Translations under genes and position numbers: made by a program | Notes under the pieces: model-generated | What the model saw: only the letters and a program-made list of their open reading frames with translations | What the model was told of the DNA's origin: nothing | Databases searched by the model: none | From: Monosporascus cannonballus | Taxonomy: Eukaryota > Ascomycota > Sordariomycetes > Xylariales | NCBI GenBank assembly: GCA_004154925.1 | Contig: QJNS01000162.1 | Span: forward strand, 1-64,000 | Length of the DNA: 64,000 nucleotides | Direction: 5' to 3' | Part shown: positions 36,435-50,090 of the stretch, one piece after another | Layout of the letters: each line of letters opens with the position of its first letter | Position numbering within the stretch: position 1 is the stretch's first letter

Positions 36435-36439
36435 GTTTT
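36435..36439. repeat. Target site duplication of element B, left (GTTTT)
   Basis: GTTTT here and at 43086-43090. The surrounding T-run makes the exact edge uncertain by a base or two. Confidence 0.7.
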
Positions 36440-36821
36440 TTTTGACGGCTATGCGGTTTAACCAACTATTAAACCTTAGTCGTACGGGTTTATGATAGCA
36501 GAAGTATTATAGGAATCTGAGCAATAAATATAATATCGTATCACGTTTCGTAATACCAAAAGTACCTTAGGTAATAATATTGTATTATAAGCTAAAGTTG
36601 TTTAAACTTTGGAAATAATAAGCATATATATTTTGATTTCTTTATTACTACTTATTTCTTTTTAGCAAAGTTTTGCTAAATAATTGCTTAATATTACTTA
36701 ATCGTGCTTAATCGTACTTAATTAAAATTTGCTAAGTATTAATTACGTAACCCTGAATTAATATAGTTTTATAATTTTGGCTGGACCGTTTTCGCAGGCC
36801 CAGCTGGCTTAGGTCGTAATA
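36440..36821 (-). repeat. Element B 3' LTR (left)
   Basis: 382 bp. Contains GACCGTTTTCGCAGGCCCAG near its inner end, ends TAATA, and is followed by CGATC, the complement of the polypurine tract. Confidence 0.85.
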
Positions 36822-36889
36822 CGATCTTTTTTCCTCTAAACTTTGCTCTTAAAACTTTTCTTTTTTTTTTTTAGTAAACTTTTTCTTCT

Positions 36890-37410
36890 TAAAATATCGA
36901 CCCGCGTTATTAAAAACCGTCGTCAAGTTCTTTCGTCCACCATATAACGTTAAAATCTACTTTTTATTTTTAACGATTTCAGGTTTGAAGTTATACCGTA
37001 TTTCTTGCACTTTTTTAAGGTTTAAAAATGCGAAATAATAAAAAATGTTTCGAAATGCAAAGCATATATTAAACGTAATTATTTTTGTAATAATAACACC
37101 ATTCTTTTATCCTTTTTAAAAAATATTCGTACCGAAAATTAATATCTAAAATGCAAAAAGATATTTATAAAACAACGTTTTTTTATTTAAAAAGGGTTAA
37201 AATAATATAACAAGAATTACAGTTGCTAAAGGGACTGGAAAAACAGGAATATTAAAAACAAATTAACGCCAAGATTTTTTTAACCGCCTTAGCTTTTTTT
37301 CTTAAACTGCCTGGCGTTACCTAGCCGCTAGAAAACGTTAATTAAGACATAATTATATCCGGTAGTTCTGTCGTTATTAATAAAAGTTTTTAGCAGGCGT
37401 TAGGCGTTAA
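36890..37410 (+). pseudogene. Antisense ORF of element B, decayed
   Basis: Plus-strand frame with KNRRQVL, then KCEIIKNVSKCKAY and NYFCNNN, which keep several cysteines of the cluster, then interrupted charged stretches to about 37410. It is of the B/D subtype, distinct from the A/C subtype. Same position, between the integrase end and the 3' LTR. Confidence 0.5.
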
Positions 37411-37419
37411 TAAGATTTT

Positions 37420-40400
37420 TAATAGGTTCCTAAGTGTTTTTGGAATTTAAATACCTTTTCCACTTAATTAGGTATTAGGTAAATCTATTTTGTTTTCGCA
37501 TATCGAAAACTTTTTCCATTTCGTACGTTTATTTATTTTTTATTTTTAAACTATTTTATGCCGTATGTACTCTAATTATATTTGTTACTAATTGGAATAA
37601 GAAAACGTAAAAAATTAAATAAAATTTAACTTTTAATAAAAGTTCCAATTAATACTTATTTTTTAAGATTTTCTTAGCGATTTTGTATAAACCGATATAT
37701 TTAAAATCAAGTTTTTTACTAAATCGTTTTATTTAAATATTTTTAGTAACGAAAAAAACTATTTCCCTTTTTTTAAAAATTAATCCTTTTAACTTTTTCT
37801 GGTTATAGTATTTATTTATCTGATTTCGTACGAATTTTAATTCTATCTTTATTTTTAATATAACTATTATAATTACTTTAACATAAGGATTACTTTAATA
37901 TTAACTGGACTGTTATTACGTACTTTTTTATAAACCTTTGGAATAAAACCAAAATTTGCGTTCGCTAATATTATCTTAATACTTTCGTAATAATTAATAT
38001 TGTAAATTAATTATACGATTAATAATTTCTTAACTCAGTTATTTTATTCGTAATTAATATAATATTATAAATAAATTTCCAAAATTTAATTTATTCGTCC
38101 AGTTTATTTATTCGTTTATAATTTAAATATGTTAAATAATTTGTAATTTAAGCCGATTTATATATAAAGCCTTATTAAGATTTTGATATAAAAGTTAATC
38201 CTTTATTTAATATAATTGCTATTAATAATTCATATATACTAAAAATATATTTGAAAAAATATACCAGTTGTTTAGCATTCGTATTCTTATAATATGGTAA
38301 AAAATAAAAGAATTTCGTAAATCGATCGAAGATTACAAAAATATTATCATAATATATTTCCGTAACCGGATTTTCTGATATAAGATGTTTAGTAATAAAG
38401 TCGAGTATAATTAAATATTATAGTCGTTTTACGACTAATAATAGCTGTAATTTTCCGTATGGCTTATATCGTCGAGTTTTTACTTTGGCGCAAACATCGC
38501 ATTACTGTATAATTTTTTATACGGTTAATTTTATTCTAAAAAAATATATGCATTAAAACCTTTCTAGGGTTTTATAAAGTTCTGGATGTCCATATAACTA
38601 ATATTCGTACATTTCTCGTACTAAAGTTTTCTAGTACTCCTTTAAAATTTACATTTTATCCGTTTTCTAGTTTCTTAAAAAATTATCGTTATATTATTAA
38701 ATTTTGTAATATATATTGCAAGGTACTGCCTAAATTATCGCAATTTATCGTAAACATAAATATCTTTTTATAATAATATCAAAAATTATATAGTTAATTT
38801 TAATTAATTATTTTTCGAAATTTGGTTACCTGCTTAAAGTATTTACTTTATTATTTTCTGATCTTTTTTTGTAAATAATAACGAAATCGAAATTCGCCAA
38901 CTTTTTCGCATATTTTAATTATCGTTCTATAAATTTCCTAGTTGTAATAAATCAGATAAAACTTTAATAATCCGTATAAACCTTAACCTGGTACAAATTT
39001 CCTTTTAAGAAATATCTAAACTTTCGAAATGCCATAATAATGGCCATAAATCTTTTATCTGGAATGCCATAATTAAGTTCGGCTCCTTTTAACTTATACG
39101 AAAAAAATATGATAAGGTATAATTTGCCTTAATTATTTTTTTATCCGATTATTATGCTTAACGTATAATTCAAAATATCGGTTTTTAATTTAACGGGACG
39201 GTTTAAATGATATATAATTAGTATTAATTCGTTAATAATCGCATCCTTAATATTTTAAAATATCTTTTCCGTATTTGGCGTTTATTTAAACCTTTTTTCC
39301 TTTTTTCGTAAAATTCGTTAGTGATATGGTTATTTTGTTAAAATTTCGAATAAACTTTCTATAATAATTAACGAATCCAAGGAATACCTGTACTTTTTTA
39401 ACTATCGTTAGCATCTGTTATTTTGTAATTCTAACGACTTTCTTAAGGTTTATTTTGATATATCCTAAGGTAATAATATGTTTTAGATATTTTATTTCCT
39501 GCTTATAAAATTAATTTTTTTTTACGTTAATAAATAGCCTTACGTTCTATAAAATTTCAAAAACTTTATAAATGATTCCTGCATATATTTCTTTTGTTCC
39601 TGAAAAAATAAGAATATCGTCAAGATAGCAAATAACGAAAATATCGAAATATTCTTATAATATATAATTAACTATTTGCTAGAAAATTATTGGTACGTTC
39701 GTAAGTTCTATTAATGTAACCAAATATTTAAATAATCCGTATTTCGTCCTAAAAGCTATTTTTTATTTATATTTTTTTTAATCTTAATAAGGTTATATCT
39801 ATCTTTAAAATCGAATACTATAAATTTTTTAATTCCGTAAAGTCGGTTTTTTATTTCTGTAATTAAAGATAATAATATTTAATTTTTAACATTTATATCG
39901 TTTAATTGCCGATAATTAACCGTAAATCGTAATTTTCTATTTTTTGGTACAAAAAACATTAAATATCCTATTAATAATTTCGAAAGTCGAATTTATTTTT
40001 TTATAGTCGATTTTCCAGGTATTTTCTGAAAATACGTAATTTGTTTTTACTAAGGTTATAAATAAGGTAAAATTTCGTCGAAAATCCTTTTTTAAAAATT
40101 ATCTTATAATCCCATTTATTATATTCTGGTAATTTCGTATTAAATTCTTTTTTAAAAAGCTGCTTATATTTATAATATTATAATAAGATATTAATTAGAT
40201 TTTTTAATTTCTGGGGCTGCTATTTTAAATTGTTATTCAGTTACTTTAATTTTGCTTTAATAATAATAACAATATATCGTATTTTTTTCATACCCGTTTT
40301 TTTCTTATATTTGATTCTTTTAGGTAATAAGGTTTTTATCGTATTCTTATATTTGCATTTATCGCTATTTTCGATCGAATATTAAGATCTTAATTTTTTT

Positions 40401-42690
40401 TCTTATCCGTTAATAGGATATAAGGCGAACTTTACCTGGTCAGTTTTTCCATTAATTAAGATTCCGTATTAACATATCTATAATAATCCTAAAATTATAT
40501 CGTAATTCCCATATAAAACGATATTGAAATTAACTATTTAATATTATCCTTTTATAAAAATCTCGAAATAATCAATTTTGCGTATAATTTTTCCGTTATC
40601 GTAAACGAATTCCTAACTTTCAACATTCGTCGTTATATAAGGTTTTAACTTGTATCTCCATAATAATTTAAACTTATTAACTATATCCGGTACAATATAA
40701 TTCTTATTTAGAGTTCCGTAATTTACCATTACGGTATATTAATATGTTCCAATTCGTACGTCTAAAATAATAAAATCGTTAATATTTCTTATTATTGCGT
40801 TTAAAGCCTTTTTTGGGAATTCTCTTTAATTTCTTTATGTTTCGTTATCCTGCAGTTTTTTATAAATAACCTTTTTTTTAATTTTTGTTCAAATTTATTA
40901 AGCCTTACTTACGTTTTTCCGTTTAACGCATTAAGCTGCTATATTTATCATTATTATCGTCGTACTATTTCTTCGAACCGTATTAATTATTTTTAATTTT
41001 GCTACAGTTCTTTTCTTTATCGAATAAGCTGTTTTCTTATATTTACGACTACATCCCATTATACGTTATCTTTGCTATCGTTCTAGAGATTTCCTATAAA
41101 TTAACGTATTTATTCCTTAATAATTTTCTTTTTATAAAAATTTATAATAAATATTAATTAAAAATAAAAATCCGTAATAACTTTTTAGCAATATTTTTCC
41201 ACTATACGCTAAATTAATTCCTTTTCCGTTTGGTAATTACATTACTCATAATAATAAAAAGGATCTTTTTGCAGGCATTATTTTTTTTCGGGCCAACTTT
41301 CTGCTCCGGCTAATTATTAAACATCTTTTAAAACTATGGATAGAAACTGTCGATACTATTATTTATCGTCTTTATTATTTCCGATACGGTTTAGAAAATC
41401 GAATCCCTTATAATATATACGGGTAATTCGTTCGTAAATATATTGCTTCCATTTTTCGTAATCGGGATATTTTCGTCGTCGACAATATATAATATATATT
41501 TTGCTATATTAATTAAAAATTCCGGGACAGATTTTTTTTATCTAATTCTAATATTTACGTAATCATCCTTATAATACTTTTTATTATATTCGGAATACTT
41601 ATTAAACCAGCTTTCTGGCTTTTCGCATTTTTCGTCGGATTTCTTATTATAATAATCCTTATCGGATCTTTTGCCGTAAACCTAATATATACTTGGCCTA
41701 AATTATATTAATAACTTTACTGTTATTTCCTTAATTATTCCTGGATTATCCCTTCGGTACAGGGGTCCGGTTATCTTATTATAACTTCTTAGGCTTTTTG
41801 TACTTATAAAGCTTATATCCCATTTTGCCATAATTAAAACATGTAATCTAATTCCAGTCTTATCGATAAATAACGCCGAATTCTATAAGTCCTGGCATTA
41901 TTCTATAAGAAATAAAAGATACATTTCGTTTCTTCTCCTGGTTAAACTTATTATATTCCGAACATAAAATATATTATCCTTTTTTTTTCTATAATTTTTC
42001 AAACTGTTAATTATTAATCTTAATTACCTTTATAATATACCAATCCAGGATAACGGATTGTTTAATCCGAATAATCTTTTTTTTACGTTATTTTTTAAAC
42101 CTTTATAAAATATATCGATAAAAACGTTAACTTTATTATCTCTCTTTCCGGCTTTAATCGTAAAACTTTTAAAAATTACGGCGTACTTGGATACAGGTTT
42201 TTTTTATCGGAATTATAAAAGTTATTAAACGATAAATCGTTTTTTATCCGGATTACCGAAATTATTGCATACTTTATTTTCGTAATTGATATAAAATAAA
42301 AATATTTTGTTAATAAATTCCTCCTTATCCGGTTTTCTTATTTTTAAAAAATTTCTTGTAATAGGTTTAAATTAATTAATCGTATTTTCCGTTAAATATA
42401 TTCTTATTGCTAGGACCATATTCGCTGGATTATTAAGATCTAAAAAATAAAAATAAATTCGTACCTAAGTTAAAAAAATCTAAGAATTACCTTTTTTATC
42501 GTAAAGTTTTGGTTTTTTCGGCTTTATGCAAATAAGAAAAATTTAGGTAAATAACGTAACCCTAAGTTATCGAACTTTTCTTTCCAGCTTCCGAATTCGA
42601 ACTTAAAGCTGCTAAATAAAGGTTTTTTAAGCGCTAGTCGACATTTTAACAATATTAAATATTGCTCAAAATCTAATGGTATTACTAAAT
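37420..42690 (-). pseudogene. gag-pol of element B, RIP-inactivated
   Basis: Minus-strand coding remnants parallel to element A in the same order: integrase at the left, RNase H near 38960-39220, RT near 39580-39650, gag at the right. Stops throughout. Confidence 0.8.
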
Positions 42691-42704
42691 AAAAACTTGT
42701 AACG

Positions 42705-43085
42705 TTTAACGGCTATATAATTTAACCAACTATTAAACCTTAATCGTACGGATTTATATTAGCAAAAATATCGTGGGAATTTAAGCAATAAATATAATAT
42801 CGTATTACGTTTCGTAATACCAAAAGTACCTTAAGTAACGATATTATATTAGAGGCTAAAATTATTTAAATTATGGACATAATAAGCGTATATATCCTAA
42901 TTCCTTTATTATTGCTTATTTCTGTTTTCTAAAGCCTCGTTAAACGGTTGCTTAATATTATTCAGTCGTGCTCAGTCGTACTTAATTAAGACCGGCTAAG
43001 CACTGATTACGTAACCCTGAACTAACGTAACTTTGTGATCTTAGCTGGACCGTTTTCGCAGGCCTAGCTGGCTTGGGTCGTAACA
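42705..43085 (-). repeat. Element B 5' LTR (right)
   Basis: 381 bp, starting TTTAACGGC and ending GGTCGTAACA. The outer end keeps GAACTAACGTAACTTTGTG and similar unmutated stretches. Confidence 0.85.
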
Positions 43086-43090
43086 GTTTT
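43086..43090. repeat. Target site duplication of element B, right (GTTTT)
   Basis: Matches 36435-36439. Confidence 0.7.
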
Positions 43091-45454
43091 CCTAAGATCA
43101 TATTGTAATTCCCGAATAGAACAATGTTAAAATTAATTATTTAATATCGTCCTTGAACAAAAGTCTCGAGGTAATTAATTTCATGTATAATTCTCTCGTT
43201 ATCGTAAGCCAATTCTTAACCTTTGGCATTCGTCGCTATATTTAGGTTTTAACTGATATCTTTATAATAATCTAAACCTATTAACCATATTTGATACAAT
43301 ATAATTTCCGCCTAAAGCTCCGCAATTTATTGTTACGGTATATTAATACGTTCTAATTCGTATATTCAAAATAATATGGTTATTAACGTTTTTTATCGTT
43401 GGGTTTAAAACTCTTTTTTAAACTTTTTCCTAATTCCTTTAAGTTTTTTTATATTGAAATTCTTTTATAAATAACCTTTTTCTTTTAATTCCTTTTCGAA
43501 TTTATTGAACCTTTTTTATATTTCTGTATATAATGCGTTAAATTATTACGTTTGCTATTATTGCTGGCATATTATTCCTTCCAATTATACCAGTTATATT
43601 TAATTTTGTTATAATGTTTTTCTTATTTAGTAAATTATTTTCTTATGGTTTCAATTATATCTTATTATCTATTATACTAATTATTATTTAAGAATTTGTT
43701 TATAAATTAATATATTTTTTCTTTAATAATTTTTATTCCGTTAGGATATAGGGTAAATACTATTTGAAATGGAAACCTATAATATCTTTTTGGTAATACT
43801 TCTTTATTATATGCTGGATTCATTCTTTTTCCGTTTAATCATTATATTACTTATAATGGCAAAAAGGGTTTTTTTGCAGGCATTATTTTTTTTCGGGCCA
43901 GCTTTTTATTTCGGCTAGCTGGTAAATATCTTTTGGAATTATAGATTGAAAGTGTTAATACTATTATTTATCATTTTTATTGTTTCCGGTTCGGTTCGGA
44001 ATATCGCATTTTTTATAATATATATGGGTAAATTCTCTGTAAATATATTATTTATATTTTTCGCAATCGGGATATTTTCGTCGTCGACAATATATGGCAT
44101 ATATTGTGCCGTATCGATCAGTGGTTCTGGAACAGAGTTTTTCTATTTAATTCTAATATTTGCGTAATTATCCTTGTAATGCTTTTTGCTATATTCGCGA
44201 TATTTATTAGGGCAGGCTCCTGGCTTTTCGTATTTTTTGTTAAACTTTTCGTTATGGTGGGCCTGGTACGTACTTAGGCCGTATTATATTAATAGGTTTG
44301 TTTTCGTTTTTTTGATTTTCTTTTAGATTAGCCTTTAGGTACGAGTATTTAGTTATTTTAACGGGGGTTTTTACGTGCTATGCATTACGTTATTTTGTTT
44401 CTTATCTTGTTATAATTGAAATATTTGGTCTGGCTTTAATTCTTTTTATAAGTGCCTTTTGGCTCTATACGTTCTGGTTTTTTACCGTAAAAAATGTTAC
44501 CGCGTCGAAAAGCACTAATATTAGCTATATATTGTGGTTTATTATTATTTTATTCTTTAATGCGTTTAATACGCCAGGCGTATTATCGATCGTCGATCTT
44601 AAGTATTATTACGATATAATTCGATAAATAATTAAACTAATCGAACTTAAAAAGTTTTTTCTGTATTTTTTTAAACAGTCGAAAAATTTAGCTATTGATA
44701 TTTTTTTCTCTAATTTAACTTAAATATGAATTAAACGAACATATCGCTATAATTAAATATTAATCTCTTTTATTATAATTATTAAATTTGCATTTCGGCT
44801 TTTATTTTTTCGTTTATTATTTCGAAAGTTTTTATTAATACTTTTTTAAATTATTTGTAATCGTTATAAATTTAGATTATTTCCAGATTTCGTTTTTTAA
44901 TTAGTAAAATAACGTATTCTTTTATAATAAGTTCGTGTTAAATAACGGTATTTCTGGTAAACCGTCTGATTACGAATTTAATTCGCATAATAAACGTAAT
45001 TAGGCAAATAAAAAAAATATTCAAAATATATTTGGCATTAAATTAAAAATAAGTATATGTCAATTAAGGTCCCGTCGAAAAATTCTGGCTTAAGTGGTTT
45101 AAGGATTTCTTTTAATATTTTGATAAAATTTACCTAAATAATCTGGCTTATTTGAAAATCCTTTTCGATTTCGGAAGTTTTTTCTTTTTCTTTAAGCTTT
45201 TTATAAGCGGCTTCAAAATACGTTATAAGGTTATTATTAATTGTTTAAGCTAAAGGATACGTTTATTTATGGTATCCAGGCGTTGACAAACGTTTTTACG
45301 AAAAAAATAAGGTTATTTCTTTTTTTTCGGATTTTATTCCGGTATCCGAATTATTAAGAACTTAATAAAGAAGCTGTTCGAGCTGTTTGTTTAAAATATA
45401 ATATTGACGATATTGCTTAAAACTTAATAATATTATTAAATAAAAACTTATAAC

Positions 45455-45846
45455 TTATAACGGTTAAACGGTTTAATTAATTATTAAATCTGAATTTTAC
45501 GAATTTATATTTATAAAATATTATAAAGTTTTATATTAATAAAGTAAATTAATTACGTTTCGTAAAACTGAACATATTTTAAATAATAATATTTTATTAT
45601 CAATTAATATTATATAAATTATAAAAATAACGAATATATATCTTAATCTAGCTTAAAGTGCTTAAGCGATTTAAACTCTTAAATCCGTTAAACCTTTTGA
45701 ACTTTTTCGCCGGCTCAAAGGGACTTAAGGTACTTGGCACCTTAAAACCGTTAAGCTGGTTACGTAATATTTTGGCGGGGGTCGGGTTTAGTCTTTTTCG
45801 TGGGCCTGACCGTTCGTAAAAAAGCTAAGACCGTTAAGTGTTAACA
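45455..45846 (-). repeat. Element C 5' LTR (right)
   Basis: About 392 bp, ending GTGTTAACA. The outer half is the better preserved: GGCGGGGGTCGGGTTTAG against GACAGGAATCGGGTTTTA in the left copy. Confidence 0.8.
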
Positions 45847-45851
45847 TTTAT
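45847..45851. repeat. Target site duplication of element C, right (TTTAT)
   Basis: Matches 32322-32326. Confidence 0.75.
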
Positions 45852-45974
45852 TTAATATAATATTAAAATTTTTTCCTTTTTTTATAATATTTTATTTGCA
45901 TTTATTATATAAAAATATATAAATTTTATATTTTTATTTTATTATATATTTTTATAATAATATATATAATTTGT

Positions 45975-46475
45975 TTTTATAAGGTGAAATAATATATTTA
46001 AACCCTAATTTGGATGTGGAATTATTAATCTTTTGGTACTATAACTAACGTTGCACCTTCGTTATCTCATAATTATTCCAAACCCAATTAGGTACATCAG
46101 CTAGTTCGGCGCCACTTCGGCGATATATCGAAGGCAGGGTTCGATTCCTATAAGGGCGGCTCCAGGCTAAAGAAAGCCAAAAGGCAAACCGAAAAAATTC
46201 TAACCGTTAACGCCCGGCGGGTAATCGGCGCAAAAGGTCCGACCGCATTATGTGCTTACAGGGCGTAATAAAGCTTTAGGGGTTGGATACCTTATCCAGC
46301 CTTAAAATCGGGACGATTTTATTAAAAAAGGAAAGTAATTGTAATAATATGTACAGCTAGTCCTTATAAGATAGATGAAGGTGTCCAAACCCTAATTAGA
46401 GTTTGGAATTACTAACCTTTTGATATTATGGCTAGCGTTATATCTTCGTTATCTCATAATTATAATAACGAAAAT
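45975..46475 (+). mobile_element. tRNA-derived SINE, best copy S3
   Basis: A tRNA-like head has an A-box-like CAGCTAGTTCGG (about 46098-46109) and a perfect polymerase III B box, GGTTCGATTCC, at 46138-46148, about 30 nt apart as in a tRNA gene. A body of about 190 bp follows, with GGGCGTAATAAAGC and ATCGGGACGATTTTATT. The same flank motif (AAACCCTAATT-AGTTTGGAATTA...TCTCATAATTAT) stands on both sides (45985-46075 and 46385-46460), so the head lies between direct repeats. Copies S1 and S2 share this layout. Confidence 0.65.
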
Positions 46476-49400
46476 ATATAAATAATTAGTTATTAGTTTC
46501 GATTTAAAATACAACATTTTAAGTTATTTTCGTAAATTATAGTAACGTTTAATATATAAACATGACTGCTTTTAGGATTATTAGGATTTTTCCGTTTTCG
46601 TAATTTTTTACTTTTAAAAATAAATACTTACGGTTTTTTTACTTCATTTTCTTTTATTTTTAGAATTTGGCGTACCAATTTCTATTAATTTCCGGACGGC
46701 ATTTTTTTATAAAAATTCCTAATGTGATCTCAAATATTAAAGAATTATTTAAATTATTTATTGACTTTATGAAATATATTTCGTTTTAAAAAAAATCCGT
46801 TGCAATTTTGTTTTCGTTACGATTTGCCAATAAATAGTCGAATAAATTACTGGTTTTAGTTAATTACTAAATTCTATTTTTTAAAGGTTTATTTAATATT
46901 GATTTTCCGCGTGAAAAATAGTTTTAAATATTAAAAATTTATACTTAAAGATAATTTTACCTGTAAGTCATTTTATTCCCCAATTTTAGCTTTTCATTAA
47001 TTATGTTTTAAATTCTTATATTCGGAATTAAGATTATTTTCCATTTTTAAAAGTTATAATCGTTATGAAAATTATTTTATGCGTTAAATATTTGGAAAAC
47101 TAGATTGTTTTCATAAAATATAAAGGAATATATAGCTTATTTGCGAACTTTTTACTTATAACTAAAACGAACGTTTTTTTTAGCTAATAAAATCTTTTCA
47201 TTAAATATAATGTTACACACAATAATAATTTTTCGGAAATCCGGTACTTATATTAGATAAATATTAAAATTTTCGTATTTGATTAAATATCTGCTATAAA
47301 CTTTCGGTTATACTTTAAATATATGTTTTTCTTTTCGTTTTTCGTTTTTCTTTAACGAATACCTTCGTACGATATATATATAAATTCCAAATTACATTGT
47401 TCTAAAACTAAGAATAATCGTATAAATAATATCGGAATTATAATAATAAAAATAGTATGCTTATAATTTAAGTATATATTATATAATTACAATATTACCT
47501 TTATTACCTCAAGTCAAAAGATTTTAGGGAGATAGATTTTTAATAATATCTTAAAAGTTATATTAATTAGTTTTTAGTTTATTTCTTTCTTTTTTCTAGA
47601 AGCTATTTAATATTTAACAACAACATTTTTAATTTAATATCTTTTTCGGCATATTAGGTTTAAATTTCTCTAAATCTGTTTATTACGAGAATGTTAACAG
47701 TGTTATTTTATTTAATTTTGTATATAAATAAATTATAATATTTATATATTTAACATTCGAAATTTCTAGTAATTCGAAACGGTAACTTTTAAATACAGTG
47801 ATATGTAAAAAAAATAAAAGACCTTTTATTACATTCGTTTTTAATTAATAAAAATTGATAAATATTATTATAATTACAAAATAATTAAAACAATCTTACG
47901 TAATATATTAAAGCGCTTTAAAACTTCTCTTCTATAATTTATATTTTAAAAGAACTTGAAAAAATGTAGATATAAATATAATCTTTATATTTTAAGTTCC
48001 AAATACTCTTAATGATAATATATTTAACGTTTCCAACCAATAACTTAATTTTATAAATTTTAAATGGCTAAACATAAAATGCTAAAAATTCTTCATTTAT
48101 ATTTAAAAATATAAATTATCGCAAAATCGGCTTTGTACATTTGTCTTTTTTATTATTTATTAAGAATATTAAAACATTTACGGAGTCTGACGAAATTATT
48201 AATAAACTATATATGTAATACAATAACGCCTTAAATATAAGGAAAATCAAATTATAAATACCAATAACATTTTTACAAAAGTACTATTATTATTAATTTT
48301 ATTTCTATTAAAAAAAGTTCATGTTATAATACAACATTCCGGCGTTATGTAATAAACTTTCTTTAATAATATTAATGTAAGAACTCTTATTATTATTATA
48401 TTTTTAAAAATAAAATTATTCTCCAGTTTCTCGGTAATTTTGAATAACGATTCTTTAATTATTGGTAACTTAATAACGTTAATCAGGAATTAAAACCTTT
48501 TATTTTTATTATTTATCCGCTAATATTAAGTATAAATGTACCAAAAATAAATATGTTTTAATATTTTATTGAATATTTTACTGTATAATTATTAATTAAA
48601 ATAAATAATATTAAAAATCTTGCTGAAATAATTAATTATATAAGTCTTTATTAATCTAAATTAAAATTAACAAAGTTTTAACAATTAATTAACGTTATAT
48701 TAATATTACCGTATTAAGTATTATTATTAAATGATAATCTTTTTAATATCTTTCGAAACGTTGTCTTTTATTTAAAAAACTTATAATATTCGAAAGGAAA
48801 ATTCCTTTACCGGTTTAATTTAAAAGAACAATTTCGGATTTTTTTCCGTTTAATGGAATTCATTTAACAGATTTTACGAATAATTACTCCTATAATCGCG
48901 TAACGGAATACCACCTATTCGCCGGGCTTTTACGAATACTTATTCTTAAATATAAGAAAATATAGGCATTTTTAACTTTTTTTATTAGATGCCTTAAACA
49001 AAAAAGACGAGATTAAATAATAACATTACCTTTATTTTAAAAGAAATAATTTACTGTTTAAAGTTACGGTTATCTTAAAGTCTTTAATTTTAGTTTTTAA
49101 CCTATTTTTAGTAATATACAGATAAACATTAATGGTTAAACCTTTTAAAAATATTCTTAATTAATTCGATAAGTTTGCGTTATACTTAACTGAAAATGAA
49201 ACGTTTTATTAAAATGTTTAAGAAATCTTTTACAAAAAACAATTTATCAACTTTTTAAAAATTAAACGCTTTAATTTAAATACAAGTAAAAAATTAAATC
49301 CGATATAATTAATTAGGTTTTATATAATTTTCTTTAATAAGACGTAAGGTTTTACCGTATGCTTTACCTCTTATAATAATAATATTTAATTCCGAAAAAG

Positions 49401-49640
49401 GGAATTAATTTTTAAAGTTTTTAAATAAATTTTGAATCGTAATTGCTTTTCGGATTTTTCAGATAATTTAAAGGTTTTAAAGATTTTGCTTTGTATTATT
49501 ACGTTAATTTATATTTAAATATAAATATATTTTATTTCGGTTTTCAAAAACTTTTTAACTTACTTCTGATATTTTATAAAAAAAGGTTTAAAATTAATTT
49601 TAGATTTTCTTTTTAAATTATTTACTTTCCCGTTATTAAA
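46476..49640. other. AT-rich DNA, probably degraded transposon interior
   Basis: About 3.2 kb with stops in all frames and no assignable domain. It precedes the copia-like segment at 49640-50100 and may be its upstream part. Confidence 0.45.
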
Positions 49641-50090
49641 AACTTATACAATAATATTACCTCATTCGAAAATTTTCTATTCGGCGATATCTGCTGAATA
49701 TTTGGCCTTAATTCACGCGTTAATATCGGCAATGTATTACTTAACCAATAAAATTGTTCGGGTACTTTTAAAAGAATTAGCGTTAAAAATATCTAGATTA
49801 ATAAAGTATTAAACGCCGTACGAAAAAACATTATAACGTATAATATTAATTAATATAACTAAAACGATTTTTAAAAATTATATCTTTAAGTATAGGATTA
49901 TCCGATACATTAACTAAAATAAAATTATAAATTAAAAAAAATTATAATTCACTTAACCGTAATTATTTTACGTAAAAGAAATACCGAGCTTATAATTTTT
50001 ATAATTAAATTTACCAGTAAATAAAATAACACAAAACATGAAATGTTATAATTATTTGATTAAAATTAAATTTTAGCGAACGGTAATTAA
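49641..50090 (+). pseudogene. Ty1/copia RNase H-like remnant
   Basis: The plus-strand frame at about 49655-49800 reads PHSKIFYSAISAEYLALIHA, then VRVLLKELALKI. This parallels the copia RNase H end, in which a Ser-Lys is followed by S-S-T-E-A-E-Y-x-A-L. Further frame pieces to about 50090 (LNLPVNKIT) sit where the family has its Leu-Pro-Thr and Ala-Asp motifs. The match is by eye and the frame is broken. Confidence 0.45.

Larger units (their letters stand above)
36440..43085 (-). mobile_element. Ty3/gypsy element B, nested in element C
   Basis: A 6,646-bp element with LTRs at 36440-36821 and 42705-43085 and duplication GTTTT. gag-pol is on the minus strand in the same order as A. It sits inside the pol region of C, so it inserted later. 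It shares the LTR subtype of D: the sense LTR starts TGTTACGACCTAAGCC (from the right copy) and contains CCAGCTGGGCCTGCGAAAACGG. RIP-degraded. Confidence 0.9.
33380..45450 (-). pseudogene. gag-pol of element C, interrupted and RIP-inactivated
   Basis: Integrase to RT parts lie at 33380-36434, and the remaining pol and gag at 43091-45450, in the same order as element A. The middle (36440-43085) is element B. Numerous stops; no product expected. Confidence 0.8.
32327..45846 (-). mobile_element. Ty3/gypsy element C, split by nested element B
   Basis: LTRs at 32327-32719 and 45455-45846, TTTAT duplication, gag-pol on the minus strand. Its pol is interrupted: the sequence ending at 36434 (CTTATATTAGTATATTTAGG) resumes at 43091 (CCTAAGATCATATTGTAATTCC), and together they match the continuous stretch 19553-19600 of element A. 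Without B it is about 6.87 kb. It belongs to the same LTR subtype as A. RIP-degraded. Confidence 0.88.

Noticed and set aside
43946..44167. 73-codon hydrophobic plus-strand frame
   Set aside because: It lies opposite pol of element C and its hydrophobic content follows from AT-rich codons. It is a shadow frame.
46098..46148. Functional tRNA gene
   Set aside because: The A- and B-box-like motifs are present, but the arms do not form a full cloverleaf that I can fold, and copies with the same body occur elsewhere. A SINE head fits better.
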